This document shows, piece by piece, positions 36,413 to 48,910 of a stretch of 64,000 bases of DNA. Location: positions 1 through 64,000 of the forward strand of contig LLCB01000215.1 in the NCBI GenBank assembly GCA_001414345.1, read 5' to 3'. Position 1 is the first letter of the stretch; each line of letters begins with the position of its first letter. The position numbers were made by a program, and so were the translations under genes. Origin of the DNA: Hymenoscyphus infarciens (taxonomy: Eukaryota; Ascomycota; Leotiomycetes; Helotiales; Helotiaceae). Under the pieces are notes generated by a model that was given only the letters and a program-made list of their open reading frames with translations, ran no database searches and had not been told where the DNA came from.

Positions 36413-36470
36413 GGGGAGGTGGGGGAGGTGGGGGAGGTGGGGGAGGTGGTGGAGGTGGTGTTGGGAGGGG
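36413..36470 (+). repeat. G-rich nine-base tandem repeat in the helicase 3' UTR
   Basis: Four to five copies of GGGGGAGGT plus degenerate GGTGGAGGT units, starting about 10 bp after the helicase stop codon. The sense RNA would carry repeated runs of three to five G and could fold into G-quadruplexes. Confidence 0.9.
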
Positions 36471-36627
36471 ATACCCATGTGATTATAAGAATACTAACTT
36501 CTTATTTTTGTGTACTTATTTGAAATGAAAGATAATTGAATTAATTTTCGTTCAAGGTATGTTTCTTATAAATTGATAAATCGCCTCTTTCGCCATCAAA
36601 AGCTTTCTGTCTACCTCACTACCCACA

Positions 36628-36837
36628 ATGCCCGTTCGGCGTCTCCAGGAAACTCTTCGCTTTCTATTGATCTTCTTGCTCTCAAGTTAGTTCCATTCAT
36701 TCTCGACTATCTTCTTAATATCTGAATTCAAATACGTGATTTCCATAGTCCACAATAGATTTCTCTGTATCCTTATTGAGACGCTTCCAAAGTGTGGTCT
36801 TTTGGCTCCTACAAAAAAATTAACAGGCGACCTGTAA
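36628..36837 (+). CDS. Possible small membrane-type protein
   Basis: A weak candidate. ATG at 36628 is preceded by ACCCACA and opens MPVRRLQETL followed by a hydrophobic stretch (RFLLIFLLSS). A GTTAGT donor at 36686 and a CATAG acceptor at 36748 give a 63-bp intron and a second exon to a stop at 36835-36837, in total about 48 residues with one potential membrane segment. Without splicing the frame stops at once. I do not recognise a family. Confidence 0.25.
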
Positions 36838-37740
36838 CACGATATCAAATCGATTGATGGAGCTCTGGCTGTCTAGTGGGGGCACACCAGAGTTTCATTC
36901 GATGGATTCCCTGGATTTTGTGGAGTTTTGCTGTTGGCGTGATTCATGTTTCATGGCCGAGAGAAGTATTCCGCCTCACTGGACGAATCGCAATATAGAG
37001 GCTTTCTCTTGGCGAGCTGGGGGATCGTATTTTTTCTTGTCTTTTTGTGTGAAGAGAGTGTGTTTGATATCTTCAAGAACATCTCAAAGGTCCTGGTTGT
37101 GTAAGGAGTTATGGTAGTTTACTTTCTAGTTCTTCATTTAATGAGGTTATAATTTAATTATAGCAATATCTTTGGTTTTAAAAGAAGATAGTAAGCCGTA
37201 GCTGGTGATTTACCTGATATATACTTATATCTTTCAATGAAAGGTTTTCGAGTGCAGTCAAAAGTGGTTAGAGATAATATAGGTTTACAGGAGAGCTAAA
37301 TGTAGGACGTGTACATTGCGTAAAGTGCCTTTTTTGGCTTAAGCATCCACTTTGCGTATACTAGAGAAACTGTACATATGAATAGTAGAAGGCGAGAGAA
37401 AGAAGTGGAGCTTGAGACACTCGCTAATTACTTTCTTTAAATATTGCTGAGGAAGATTATCTTTTTTAAGCAAGTGTAAGTCTTATAATTAGAAAACCAA
37501 TTCTCTAAAAAGGTTGAAGGGAATGTCGATTCCAAGTAAATCGAGAAAGAAAAAAAAATATTACCCGGGTCTTTTTACTCCATGCCTATCTAATTTCAAA
37601 ATAATTTCTATAAGCGACTAAACCATTACTATGTCTTGCTGTAAATAACTCAGAAGACGAATCATAACTAGATCTACTGGATCGCGTACAATTATTCATA
37701 TCCTCAAGTATACACTGATTTGACTCACGTCTATATAACC
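36838..37740. other. Non-coding or undetermined DNA
   Basis: About 0.9 kb of moderately AT-rich but unmutated DNA. An 87-codon frame at 36854-37117 (+) is rich in Trp, Cys and Ser without motifs and is not convincing. No RNA gene is recognised. Confidence 0.4.
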
Positions 37741-37903
37741 CCGCGGTTGATTCACATGGCTTGATATCGGTGACTTTGATTCACAGCTTCTAACTTCTTG
37801 AAAATGTATAAATAGCTAGAAATTTCTTCTTCTTCTCTTCTTTTAATCTCATAAAACCCAACCACAAAAGCGAAAACGTTACAACTTTTACCCAAAACTG
37901 CAA

Positions 37904-37924
37904 TAACCCTAACCCTAACCCTAA
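37904..37924 (-). repeat. Interstitial telomere-type repeat (CCCTAA)3
   Basis: TAA followed by three CCCTAA units, about 200 bp upstream of the gene starting at 38122, in normal-composition DNA. It may act as a telobox-like promoter element or be a scar of telomere-repeat insertion at a repaired break. Confidence 0.85.
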
Positions 37925-38121
37925 GCGACGCCTCGAAGCTAAGACAGCCACATCTTTCCTCTTCCACCATCCAACTCAATCCCCGCAGCCTCTACAAAGT
38001 TGTTCCCAGGATTGTTCAAATCGCGAAACCTCTGCGAGAACTCCCAGTGTCCGTTTCTCTGAATTTTTCCGCAAGCCATATTTGCCCATTAGTCAAAAAC
38101 CTCACATACAAAGACAAAACT

Positions 38122-38583
38122 ATGTCTTTGGACACATCATCCACGCCATCCTCTGGGGGGCTTTTTACCACATATGAGAGATGTTTCGGCCGGGCGATAT
38201 GGCGAGAAGCATTCTACGAGAAACGGGATAATGGCCAGGATGCCGGGGAAGATAAAGATAAAGTAATGAGAGCCGATTGCGATACCCCTTCCAACAGATT
38301 GGTGGCAGAGTTTACAAGAAACTTTGTTATTGGATGTCAAGCGAGTTCAGTTTTTGGCAGCGATTCTTGCGCCAATTTGGTCCATCTACAGACAGAAGAC
38401 ATGGATATTTTTCGTGAGGAATGCGACAAGGAAATGGGTGGAATCGTTGGCGGTCAATGGTATGATAAAGTCCTCCGACTTTTCGAATTTGCACATCTCA
38501 GTGAACCAGCATACAAGGCCCGACGAAAATATCACACAGTCAATGAGCTGACGTGGTGCTGGCCATTTTTCGCTATAGAGTAG
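38122..38583 (+). CDS. Hypothetical protein, 153 residues
   Basis: A single-exon frame from ATG at 38122 (context AAACTATGTC) to TAG at 38581-38583, in DNA of normal composition. The product has no signal peptide or membrane segment. It has a low-complexity Ser/Thr N-terminus, a charged segment (EKRDNGQDAGEDKDK), five Cys and an aromatic C-terminus (ELTWCWPFF). The frame is open further upstream, but only without an ATG. I do not recognise a family. It could be a lineage-specific gene or the last exon of a larger decayed one. The nearest RIP-mutated DNA begins about 200 bp downstream. Confidence 0.5.
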   Translation: MSLDTSSTPSSGGLFTTYERCFGRAIWREAFYEKRDNGQDAGEDKDKVMRADCDTPSNRLVAEFTRNFVIGCQASSVFGSDSCANLVHLQTEDMDIFREECDKEMGGIVGGQWYDKVLRLFEFAHLSEPAYKARRKYHTVNELTWCWPFFAIE

Positions 38584-38769
38584 TGTGATAATTTGAAGGA
38601 AAAATAGAATGGCCGCTTAACTGTAAAGACCCGCCAGACTCGGTAAAACAGAATGTGTTTTTCGGAGGTGAACGAGAAGGCGATGTAACGCGATTCTGAA
38701 AACAACTGGGGAGAAGCTTAAATGAACTACCGGGAAATAACATAGGAACAGACTTGGGCACCGATACTT

Positions 38770-39474
38770 TTATATTAATAAATTATCGATAATCGGCTCT
38801 TGATATAAATGGATACTCTTTTACTCTAATACGATTAGCGCGATATATCGTTAGTAAAAAAGAGACGATTATCGATCTATATCGGGTTTTTTAAGCTAAT
38901 AGTTCTATATAGTAAATATAAATCATATAATATAATTTACTCTTTTGAAGTCTAAAAGCTACTTTTCTTTTATATAATAAATCTAGATTCATTACTTTAA
39001 GCTAAGCACTTACTTAAATAAAAAGCATATAACTTTACTTAAAGTCGAGTCTATAGATATTAGCTACTAGTACGGATTTACTATTTAACGATTATATAAC
39101 TCGATATATTAATATATATCGATATATTATTTATAACTAATAAATCATTAGTTAAGTTCTACTCGATATAATAATCGTTAGTACTCTCTCGATATTTTAT
39201 CGATAGTATTAGTATAGAAGTCTATATAGGAAAAAGCAGCGTTTTAAATTTTCTCGTCTAAACGCTTCTAGATATTATAATAAGAAAGAATAATACTCTA
39301 CTCTACTCTATTAGAATATACTAGAATAGAATAACTCTACTAGCGTTTTAAATCTCCTCGTTTTAATACTCTTATATATTAAGATAGAGAAGAATACTCT
39401 ATCTTATTAGAATATAATAGAATAGAAGAACTCTACTTATAGAAGATAATAGAAGAAGGGAGATAATTATTAAA
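38770..39474. other. AT-rich RIP-mutated DNA
   Basis: It begins abruptly after the 38122 gene. CpG-containing TCGATA motifs are frequent (TATCGATA, ATATCGAT) over 38770-39200. No gene is seen. Confidence 0.6.
38785..38876. repeat. Short inverted repeat at the RIP boundary
   Basis: Arms 38785-38801 and 38860-38876 match at 16 of 17 positions (ATCGATAATCG-GCTCTT and its reverse complement). The loop and right arm (38826-38866) recur inverted at 12525-12565. This suggests the end of a dispersed, unidentified element. Confidence 0.6.
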
Positions 39475-39479
39475 GAAGA

Positions 39480-39585
39480 TATCACGTATTTTTGAAAACG
39501 CTCTAAGAAGCTTGAATTTAGAAGACGAAAACTCTGCTATATATATAGAGAAAAGGGGTTACGTAATACTCTCTTTTCTATAATA
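39480..39585. mobile_element. Solo terminal repeat of the TRIM-like family
   Basis: A 106-bp copy of the terminal repeat of the elements at 10870 and 14521, in the orientation of the latter. It is flanked by a perfect GAAGA duplication (39475-39479 and 39586-39590). Existence as a lone unit with its own 5-bp duplication is what LTR-LTR recombination of an inserted TRIM would leave. Confidence 0.8.
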
Positions 39586-39835
39586 GAAGAATTAGAGTAG
39601 TTAGGAATAATAAAAGAGAGAATAAGAAAGAGAGAGAAGAGTAAGAAGTATAGAATAGAAGTAAGTAGAAGAGAAAAACTAGTATATTATAGACTAATTC
39701 TATAAATATCAAAAATTCTTAAACTATTAATACTATTAAAATTTATAGTAATATATCTAAATATTAGTAATAATTAGAAAAAATAATAATAAGAGATATA
39801 GTATATAATAGATATCTTATATACTTTCTTCTTAA

Positions 39836-40236
39836 GAGCTTATTTAGCTTATATAAATTATTTAAATAAATATATAGATATTTAGTAAGATGTTCTAAAT
39901 AGTAACCTCGTATAAGTTAGTATATATTATTAATTATTTCTTAATATCTTAAGTAATCGTTTAGCTCGTAGTATATATTCTTATATATATTCTTCGTAAG
40001 TAGTATAGATAGGTGTTTTAAAACATATATATATAAAGTTTTAAAGATTTATATCTCTAGAAGTCTAAATCTTTTTTTAGTAGTATATATCTAATTTATA
40101 TATATACTAAGATATACGAGGTTATTCGAGGGATTTATATTACTTTTAAATATATATACTAAATACTAGTATATATATATAATTAGTATATATATATATA
40201 TATATATTACCTCCTAGATACGAGCTAAACAGGCTC
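39836..40236 (+). mobile_element. PIF/Harbinger-like MITE, intact copy
   Basis: A 401-bp copy with ends GAGCTTATTTAGC and GCTAAACAGGCTC and TAA on both sides (39833-39835, 40237-40239). It is uninterrupted and so serves as the template showing that the copy at 5201 is split. It includes a (TA)n tract near 40185. Confidence 0.75.
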
Positions 40237-40845
40237 TAATATAGTTATTTAAACGTAAAAGAAATATTATTAATAGTACTAATATATTAACTAAAGAATA
40301 TAAGAGTCTTTCTCTATTAATACTTAGCTAGATATTTTATTTACTATAGTAAAACCTCTAGTTTTTAAATATTAAATAAAGTATCTATTACTAGTTTTTA
40401 TTATATTCTACTATATAGTACTTCTATAAAAATACTATAGAATATTATAGAAACCTTTCTATTATCTCTACTAGATATTAAAGAAGATTAGCTTTATATA
40501 GAATTAAAAGAGATAAGTATATTAAAGACTAGAAATATAATTTTTTTAGCTAGAAGTATTTAAAAGAGAGAATAGAATAAGAAAGAATAGCTTTTTAGAA
40601 AGAAAGAAGTACTAATCTAGCTAGGAAATCTAAAATACTAAACTCTACTTATAAAAGATAATAAAAGAGAAAGAAGAATTATAAAAAAGAAATTAGATTA
40701 GCTAGGAATACTATAAAAGAGAGTTAGAAATAGAAAAGCTAACTAAGCCTAGATTAGACTTAGTTAGACTAAAGTGAAATTACTAGAATTAATATATAAA
40801 GTTAGCTTCTAAGTCTATTTACTTTATTCTCCTCTATTCTTATAA
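40237..40845. other. AT-rich RIP-mutated DNA between two MITEs
   Basis: About 0.6 kb, purine-rich on the + strand from 40480. No gene is seen. Confidence 0.6.
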
Positions 40846-41254
40846 CTTTTAGCTTATAAAAATTATTTAAATATATAAAAACATATCTAACGAAATATAC
40901 TAAATAATAATCTTATATAAGTTAGTTTATATTATTAACTATTTCTTAATATATTAGATAATCGTTTAAGCTATCGTATATTTTTAAGTGTTTTAAAAGT
41001 AGTAAGAATAAGTATATATATAGACTTTTAAAGATTTATATCTCTAGAGATCTAAATTCTTTTTAAGTAGTATATATTCTATTTATATATATACTAAGAT
41101 ATACGAGATTAAATAAGAGACCTATATTACTTTTAAATATATATACTAAATACTAGTATAAATATAGGATTAATATCTATATATATATATATATATATAG
41201 TACTTTATAGTTTTTAGGAGTATATTTTCTAAATTATATAAGATAAATAAGCTC
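40846..41254 (+). mobile_element. PIF/Harbinger-like MITE, diverged copy
   Basis: A 409-bp copy with interior clearly homologous to 39836-40236 but more mutated ends (CTTTTAGC on the left, AATAAGCTC on the right). Flanks are TAA on the left and TAC on the right, so the duplication is imperfect. Confidence 0.6.
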
Positions 41255-42988
41255 TACGTATAGATAGAAGAAAGAAGCTATCTAGAAAAGAAAAGAAAAG
41301 AATTAATTAAAAATTATATAGAATATATAATAAGTTATAAGTTAAGCTTCTCTTTTAATAATATTTTATAAACTATATATCTCTAGAAAAAAAAGAATCT
41401 CTCTTATTTATTTTAGAAAAGAGAATAGTAAAGTACTTTTTAAAATATAAGACCTAGCTAGAAATAACTATTATATCTTCTTATACTTTCTTTCTATTTA
41501 CTACTAGATCTAAGTAAGTATACTAAGAATAAACGTAAAAATACTTAGTTCTTATAAAACCTCTTTTTCATAAGAAAACTTTTATTATAAGCTAAATATA
41601 AAGAATTTAATAGATAAAACTATCTAATTATAAGAAGAATTAACGAAGAAAAGAAGTCTAAGTTTTAAGTTTTAAGTAAGAGTTTTTAAAAAAAACTATA
41701 TATATAGATTATATAATACGTTTTAGCTATATAATTATATATACTATTCTATATTTATATAAAGCTTAGTAAACTAAGTACTTTATTAGATATAATCTAT
41801 TATATTATCTCTTCTCTATAGATCTTTTAGACGTTATTAGCTTTTATATCTTTAAAAGCGTTTTATAGTTTCTAAGTTATCTATATATATCTTTTCTATT
41901 TTATAAATAGCTTTCTTCTTTAATCTTATTCTTATTATACTATTCTTCTTTAAAGAATCTCTATAACTAAGTATTTTTTATTATTTGCTAAGATTTCTAA
42001 ACTAAGCTAACTATTATTCTAAACTTAATTTAAAAGATTATTAGCTAAAGTTACTTAGAGAAGCTAAGAGTAGAAAATATTATGAATTTCAAAGAGTATC
42101 TCTAGATAATAGCTATATATTTTAACTACTTTAAGTATAATATACTTAGTCTACTTAGTATTAAGCTTCTTTAAGTAGTATATTTTTTAAATGTTTTATA
42201 AGTTTAACTAAATCTTCTTTTTAACTTTAAAGCTTAGTATTTATTCACGTCTTTAGCTTATAACATCTTTCATAGTTTACTATAAAGTAGCTATTACTAA
42301 CTATACTTATTCTTAAGCTTTTTTAAGTTTTTAAATAATTTTAAAGTTTTATAAATTAATAAATATAATATAGCTATATTTAAGAGATTATATAAGATAA
42401 CTAGAGGTTTATTATAGTACTTAGATATAAGAAACAATAGATATGCCTTTATAACTACTTCTTTTTAAGTATTAATCGCTAGTTTAGTATATAATTTATA
42501 AATATATATATATAGGTTTTTATAATCTAGTTTATCTATTTTACAGATCTACTTATTTTAGAGTAGAAAGCTATAAAGAGTTTTTATATAATTTCTCGAA
42601 AAGAAGATACTTTTATTTAAAAGTAGATAATAAACTATATTTCTTTATTAGATACTATTACTTTTAATAAATAATATCTTTAATAAAAGGTTTAAATAGA
42701 CTATCTAGTAACTATCTTAGAAGTAGTATCTTTAAAACTATTATAAATTATACTTTTTTTAAGCTTATCTATAACTATAACTATTTTTATATAACTATTA
42801 CTATTTAAAAGTTTAAAAATAAAATTAAATAAGAGTTTATCTTATATTTTGTTTAGTATTAGAAGAATCTTTAAAAATCTTTAATAGATTTCTCTTTATA
42901 CTTTCTTCTATTTATAGGTATTATAGTTTTAAATAAACCTTTAAAGTTCTTATAATATTTATAGCTAGAAATATTACTATAAGAGAAT
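41255..42988. other. AT-rich RIP-mutated block
   Basis: About 1.7 kb, no gene and no recognised element. Poly-T/poly-A-rich sequence suggests heavily decayed transposon DNA. Confidence 0.6.
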
Positions 42989-43707
42989 TATAATAGTAAG
43001 AGATATATATAACTACGAAAGAGGTATATAGAAGTGTATTTTACAAAATAATATATATAACTATAAAGCTCTAATATAGAAGAAAAGACTAAATTAGCTT
43101 TCTACTATCTAGAGTAGAAGTATCTATATATAAGAGATTAGATACTACTAAGATCTAAGAATAATAATAACTAAGAGCTATCTAATATAGTTAATACTAA
43201 ATAATAAAACCTGAAAAGCAAAATATATAATATCTAAAGCTTAATCTCTTTTATATATAAAGACTAGATATTAATATCTTTAATATCTTTAGTTATATAG
43301 GTAGTAGTAATCTATACTCTTAGTATATAAGTATTAGTAATTCTATAAATACTAGTAATTTAGAATAGTAGGCTATTATATCTCTCTCTTTTAAAAAAGA
43401 CTCGTTCTAAGTCTTTAATTAATAGTTAGTATAGTATTAAAATATCTATAGTATTATTTACTAGTTAAGTACGCTTTATTTAATATTATATATTATATAA
43501 TAATAGATATAAATAGAAAATAGACTAATAACTAGCGATTAGATAGAAAGTAGTATACTACTAAAGAGTTATTAAGTGCTTACTATTAGTATATTATTAT
43601 AATAATTATATAATACTAGCTATTATAATTTATAATATATTAATATATAACTTCTATTTAATTTTAATTTGTTTTATTCTTTTCTTTTTATTTAAATAAT
43701 ATAAATA
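42989..43707 (-). mobile_element. Truncated Gypsy element: 3' LTR plus internal end
   Basis: A 392-bp type 2 LTR (42989-43380) followed by about 327 bp homologous to 49902-50340, the 3' internal end of the Gypsy element described below. The remainder of the element is missing: homology stops where the LINE begins. The 5' flank is AGAAT with no matching partner found. Confidence 0.65.
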
Positions 43708-46700
43708 AAAAAATACTCTACTTTTTTAGAATTAATAAAGTAAACTCTAAAAGCCTTAAAATACGTTTAGACGACTATTAGACAGTCTAGAAAGAGACTA
43801 AAGTACTCTATAATTATACTAAATAATTATAGTAGTAGTAGTAGTAGGAAAAAGAGAGGCTTATAAAGAGCTTCTATTCTCTTCTCTAGAGTACTAGTAA
43901 CTAATAAAGATAGTATAATAAACTAAGAAGAATAGAGTATAAGAGAATAGAAGAGAGTATTAGACTATATAAATATAATAGAGAAGGGCTTAATCTAAAT
44001 AATACTTAACTTAGTAATAAAAAAGAGAGGTATTAAAGTAATTATTAAAGTATTAGGAAAAGTGTTTAAGTATAGAAGAACTAGGAAGAGAAAGGATAAT
44101 ATAATTATATATAGAATCCTATAAGAGAAGCTTATTATTATAGTTAAGAGAATAGAAGAAATAAAGGAGCGTAGTCTAATATAGGTAGAGAGAGCTAGAA
44201 CTAGGAGACTATAGGAAGAGGTAGTAACTATACTATAAAGAGAATATATAGTACTAGCTAAATATACTAGAGAGATCATAGTCTAAGTAATAGAGATAGA
44301 GAAAGAGAAAGATAAGCTATTATTAAAAGAAGTAATTAAAGCTATAAATATAAGTAGATATAAGATAAGAGTAATAATAACTTAAAAGCTCTAAAGTAGA
44401 GATATTATTATAAGGTTTAAGAAAGAGAAGTAGGTAGAATATATATAAGATAATAGCTAGGTAAAGAAGGTATTTAGATAAGGAATAGTAGTAGTAGTAA
44501 GAACGCTTATAGTACTTATAAAAAGAGTCTTAGTAAATATACTTAAGAATAAGAAAAGGAGTATATTATAGAGTATCTTTTAAGCTTTTAGTATAAGAAT
44601 ACTAAAGATTATATAATAAGGAAATAGATATAGAGAGTGTTAAAGATAGAAGAGACTAGCTTAAAAGAACTATATTCTTAAAATAATAATAATAAATAAA
44701 GTAAGAAGGCTATATATAAGAGGAATATTATAAAAGGTATAATACTTCTTATATAAAAGATATATTTTAAAAGTAGTAGTATAGAGGTATTATAAGTATT
44801 AAAAGTAGGAGTATATAGTATACTTTTATAAATAAGATAAGAGGTATACTTAGTATATATATAAGAGGTATAAAAAGAGTAAGAAAGAGTACTCTTATAA
44901 GAAGGACTTAAAAGAATACTTAGTAAAGTATAGGAATTATAAAGGAGAATATCTAGTATTTATAAAAGAGTATTATATAGAAGAGTAATATTATAAGTAA
45001 GTAAGAGAATAATATCTTAATAGAATAACTACGTTTATAAACCTATAAAGACTCTTAAAAGAGAGTAAGGTAGAGATACCTTACTTATTTACCTTTAGCT
45101 AGAAAGAGAGCTTATAAAGCTTAAAAAAGAGGTAGAGATAGAGATCTATATTAGAAAAGCTAACTAATATAATTAAAGTAGGATATATAAATAGTAGTAA
45201 CCTAACCTAGTTCTTAGAAAGGCTAAGAAGCTCTCTTAGTATAATAAGGGATTTAATTAAGGAAGAAATAGAAGTAATCTAAACCCTACTTATAAGACTA
45301 CTATAAGTATAATAGTACTATACTAGAATATAAGGAAGATACTAGAAGCTCTTAACATAGCTCTAAATTATAAAGAGGAATATAATATATTAGTAATCTA
45401 AGAACTAGTATAGAATAGTATAAAAGACTCTTCTAGCTACTTATTAAGCTTAAGATATAATATAATCTAGTTAGATAGAGTAGTAGTACTCTTTATATAT
45501 AAAAGATACTTAAAAGTAAGCTAAATATACGTTATAGATAAGAACTAAGTAAGTATAATAATAGAAGAGAGAGTAGATAAGATAATAAACTACTTAGTCT
45601 ATAACCTATAAATAGAATAGATACTAATTAAGAATATACTCTAGTAAATAAGATTAAGAAAAGTACTTATAATAAGTAATCTAAATACTTACTACTCTTT
45701 ATAAGATATATATAAGAGATATAATAAGAACGTAGACCTTATTCTTAAACTTACTATACTATAGGTATTAAAAAGAGATATACCTTATAGTAAAGCTATA
45801 TAAAGAAGAGAAAGCTCTTATAACTCTATAATTAACTTTACCTTCTCTACTAAGAATATAGTAACCTAGTAAAGGTTTCTAAACCTACTAAGATTAGACT
45901 ATATAGTTTAACTCCTTATAATAAAAGTAAAAGAAGAAAGAAAGATATTATAAGTACTTAGATTTAGCTAGAGACTAATAAATAAGATCTTAGTTAAAAT
46001 AGAAGCCTCTTACTTAGAAACACTTATAATTTAAAATATATAAGAACTTAAGAGAGTAGTATAAAGACTTATAAAGGACCTTTAAAGGATAGTAAAAGCT
46101 TTAATATTACTCTAAAAGCTAGATAGAGGAAGAGTATAGCTCTAGTAGAATATAGAGGTTAAAGAAGTGTTAAAGAAGATAAGGAGATATAAAAGGACTT
46201 AGAAGGAGTACTAAATAAAAAGCTTAAGATAGTAGCTTAATAATACTCTTTAAAAACTCTAAATAATAAGTAAAAAGGTAAAGATAAAGAGCTAGAGAGA
46301 GGTACTAGTAAAAGTAGTAAAGGATAAAAAGAAACTTTAGATACTTAAAAAGTAGATATACTTTAAAGGATATATAAGACTAGAAGTACTAGTACTACTA
46401 ATACTTATATTACTTAATAAAATAAAAAGTAAGACCTACTAAGAGAAGGCTTATATTCTTATAAAAAAGTTCTTTCTAGAGTTAATAGCTAACTACTTAA
46501 GTATTCTTAATAAGAACTAAAATACTAAGAGCTTCTCTAAGAGATACTTAATAAGCTAATATATAACTAAGAAGTATATTAAGATAGCTATAAGATTAGT
46601 ATTATAAAAAGTACTAAGATTTAATATACTAATAAATAGCTTTTTAAAAGCTTATAATAAACTACTTTATAAAGTACTTACTATAATAGTAGAAGTAAGC

Positions 46701-48898
46701 TTCTACTAATAACACTTCTTATTCTACTTCTATTATATAAAGGTAATAGTACTAAGAAAACTAGATAAAATAACTAAGGAGTAGAGTAAGATAGAGGCCT
46801 ACTAACTAATAGTACTACTCTTAACTATAAGTAAGATTCTTAAAAAAGTAATAGTATAAAGGCTTATATAGCTTATAAAGGAAATAGTAATACTATTAGA
46901 ACTATAAATAAGTAACTAGAAGTACTAAAATATAGAGCTAGTAATTAGAATAGTAATAGAGAGTATATATATAGTATAGGAAAATAAGAGCTACGTATCT
47001 CTAGCTTAACTAGATATAGTAGAAGCCTTTAACTAAGTAGACTATATATAGCTACTTTATATATTAAGAGAAAAAGAGGTTTTATAATAAGTAGTAATAT
47101 AGATAAAAAGCTTTCTTTCTAGATAAAAAGCTATACTATTCTTTAATAAATAATTAGTAGATAAAAGAGACTTTAAATAAGGTATTCTATAAGAATTAGT
47201 ACTATTACTAATACTATTTATTCTCTTTACTTTAATACTATATAAGGACTTAGTAAGAATTAATAAGCTTATTATAATAAACTTTATAAATAATATAAAT
47301 CTACTTATAATATTAAAAAGTATAGTAGTAAACTATAAGATACTTAAGATAGCCTAAGAAGTATATAATAAGTAGGTAATTAAGTAAGAGATAGCTTTTA
47401 CCTTAGAAAAGATAGTACTTATATACTTTATAAGAATAAGAGTATTATAAAAGGAGATAGTCTAGTTTAAGAAGATAAGGCTTATACTAGTTAAGTATAT
47501 AAGGTTCTTAGAAATAGAGCTTAATAGGAAACTAAACTAGAAGGTATACTAAGAAAGAGTTTAAAAGAAGCTTATAATATAGACCTTTATACTTATAAGG
47601 CTTATTAGAAAGACGTAGAGAGTAGACTACTACTAAGTAAAGTAGATATATATAGTAGTAATAAGAAGTATAATAGTATATAAAGCGTTAGTATAGTACT
47701 ATATTATACTAAAAGGAGAGAATATAAAGGGAATAGTAAGATACTTCTCTATATAATAATTAGGATACTTATAAGTAGTAATAGAGGTATATAAAGCTAC
47801 TCTAGTTTAAAGCCTAAAAGTTAAAGTAGACTATATACTAATTAACTTATATCTTAACCTATAAGTAGCTACTTTTAAGAGGAAGTTCTAAAGGTCTAAG
47901 CTAGAAGAACTAATCTAGAATACTTATAGATATATAGTAATATAGTTAAAGAAGAGAAAGAGAGATAGACTAATAAAGATAAAGAAGGTAATACTATACT
48001 TAGTAAAGTAGAAGTAAAAAGAAGAGTAGAGAGTAGAAGAAGTAGGATTTAAATATAATACTACGCTTATAGAATAGAAGAACTACCTAAAGACTTAAAA
48101 GAGAAGGACTTAAGAAAGAAACCTAATATAATATATAGAAGTATTAGATAAAGTAGACCTAGATAAGTAGAAGCTATAAAAGGTTTATAAGAGGCTTACT
48201 AAGATAAAGAGCTTACTACTTATCTAAGTATAAATAGAGGTAATAAGACTAAACGCCTTCCTCTTTATAAGAAGAGTACTAAACTAGGTTATATTATAGT
48301 ATATTTATATAAGTAGTAAGAAGATAGTAGAACACCTAGTCCTATTTTACTAGGATATTCTATAAGAAAGAGATATACTTATAAGAGCCTTAGAGAAGAG
48401 AATCAAGGATCTATAAGAGCTAAGAGGAGTATTAGTAGATAGGAAACTAGTACTAAGAGTAACTACTTAGCTACTTAAGCTAGAGAGATTCTAAAAGTAT
48501 AAGCTAGTATTAGAATTACTTAAAGAGAGAGAGAAAAGTAAGAAAAAGATAAAAGAAAGAAGAGAATAGAAGAAGAAAGCTAAGGTATACTAGAAGATAA
48601 GACCTTAGCTCTAATAATTCTAAAGGCAAATATACCTTTTATACTACTAATATATACTTTAATAAGTTAAATATACTAACCTACTATACCCCTCTACTAT
48701 ATTACTAAGTTAGAGAGATAAGCTCTAAATAAATAGTAGTAGGAACTAAAGAAAAAGAGAATTATACTTATAAGAAAGCTTAAGAGATAAAGAAGAATAA
48801 GCTAAAAGGCTATATAAACTAGAATAGAAGATATACTACTTACTCTTAGAGCGCGGTCTATAGCCTACGTAGCGTAAGAATAATAATAATAATAATAT
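43708..48898 (+). mobile_element. Tad1-like non-LTR retrotransposon (LINE), RIP-mutated
   Basis: About 5.2 kb on the + strand. In order: an ORF1 region with a zinc-knuckle remnant at 44777-44830 (YYKYxKxEYIVYFYK, with Tyr where Cys or His stood); an APE-type endonuclease near 45300-45900 (NILVI-E motif near 45390); a reverse transcriptase with LDIVEAFN at 47010-47033; and the decayed GIPQGSP-like block near 47170-47200 followed by ILFILFTLILY. A trinucleotide tail (ATA)n ends it near 48880. ATAATATAAATA occurs at 43696-43707 and 48899-48910 and may be a 12-bp target duplication, though AT-rich DNA makes chance matches easier. All frames carry TAA/TAG stops at former Gln codons. Confidence 0.7.
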
Positions 48899-48910
48899 AT
48901 AATATAAATA

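Noticed and set aside
36854..37117. An 87-codon gene after the helicase
   Set aside because: No motifs, an unusual composition (Trp, Cys, Ser) and no promoter or splice support; left as undetermined DNA.
43995..44279. A 94-codon open frame on the - strand
   Set aside because: It is antisense to the ORF1 region of the LINE and hydrophobic by composition only.
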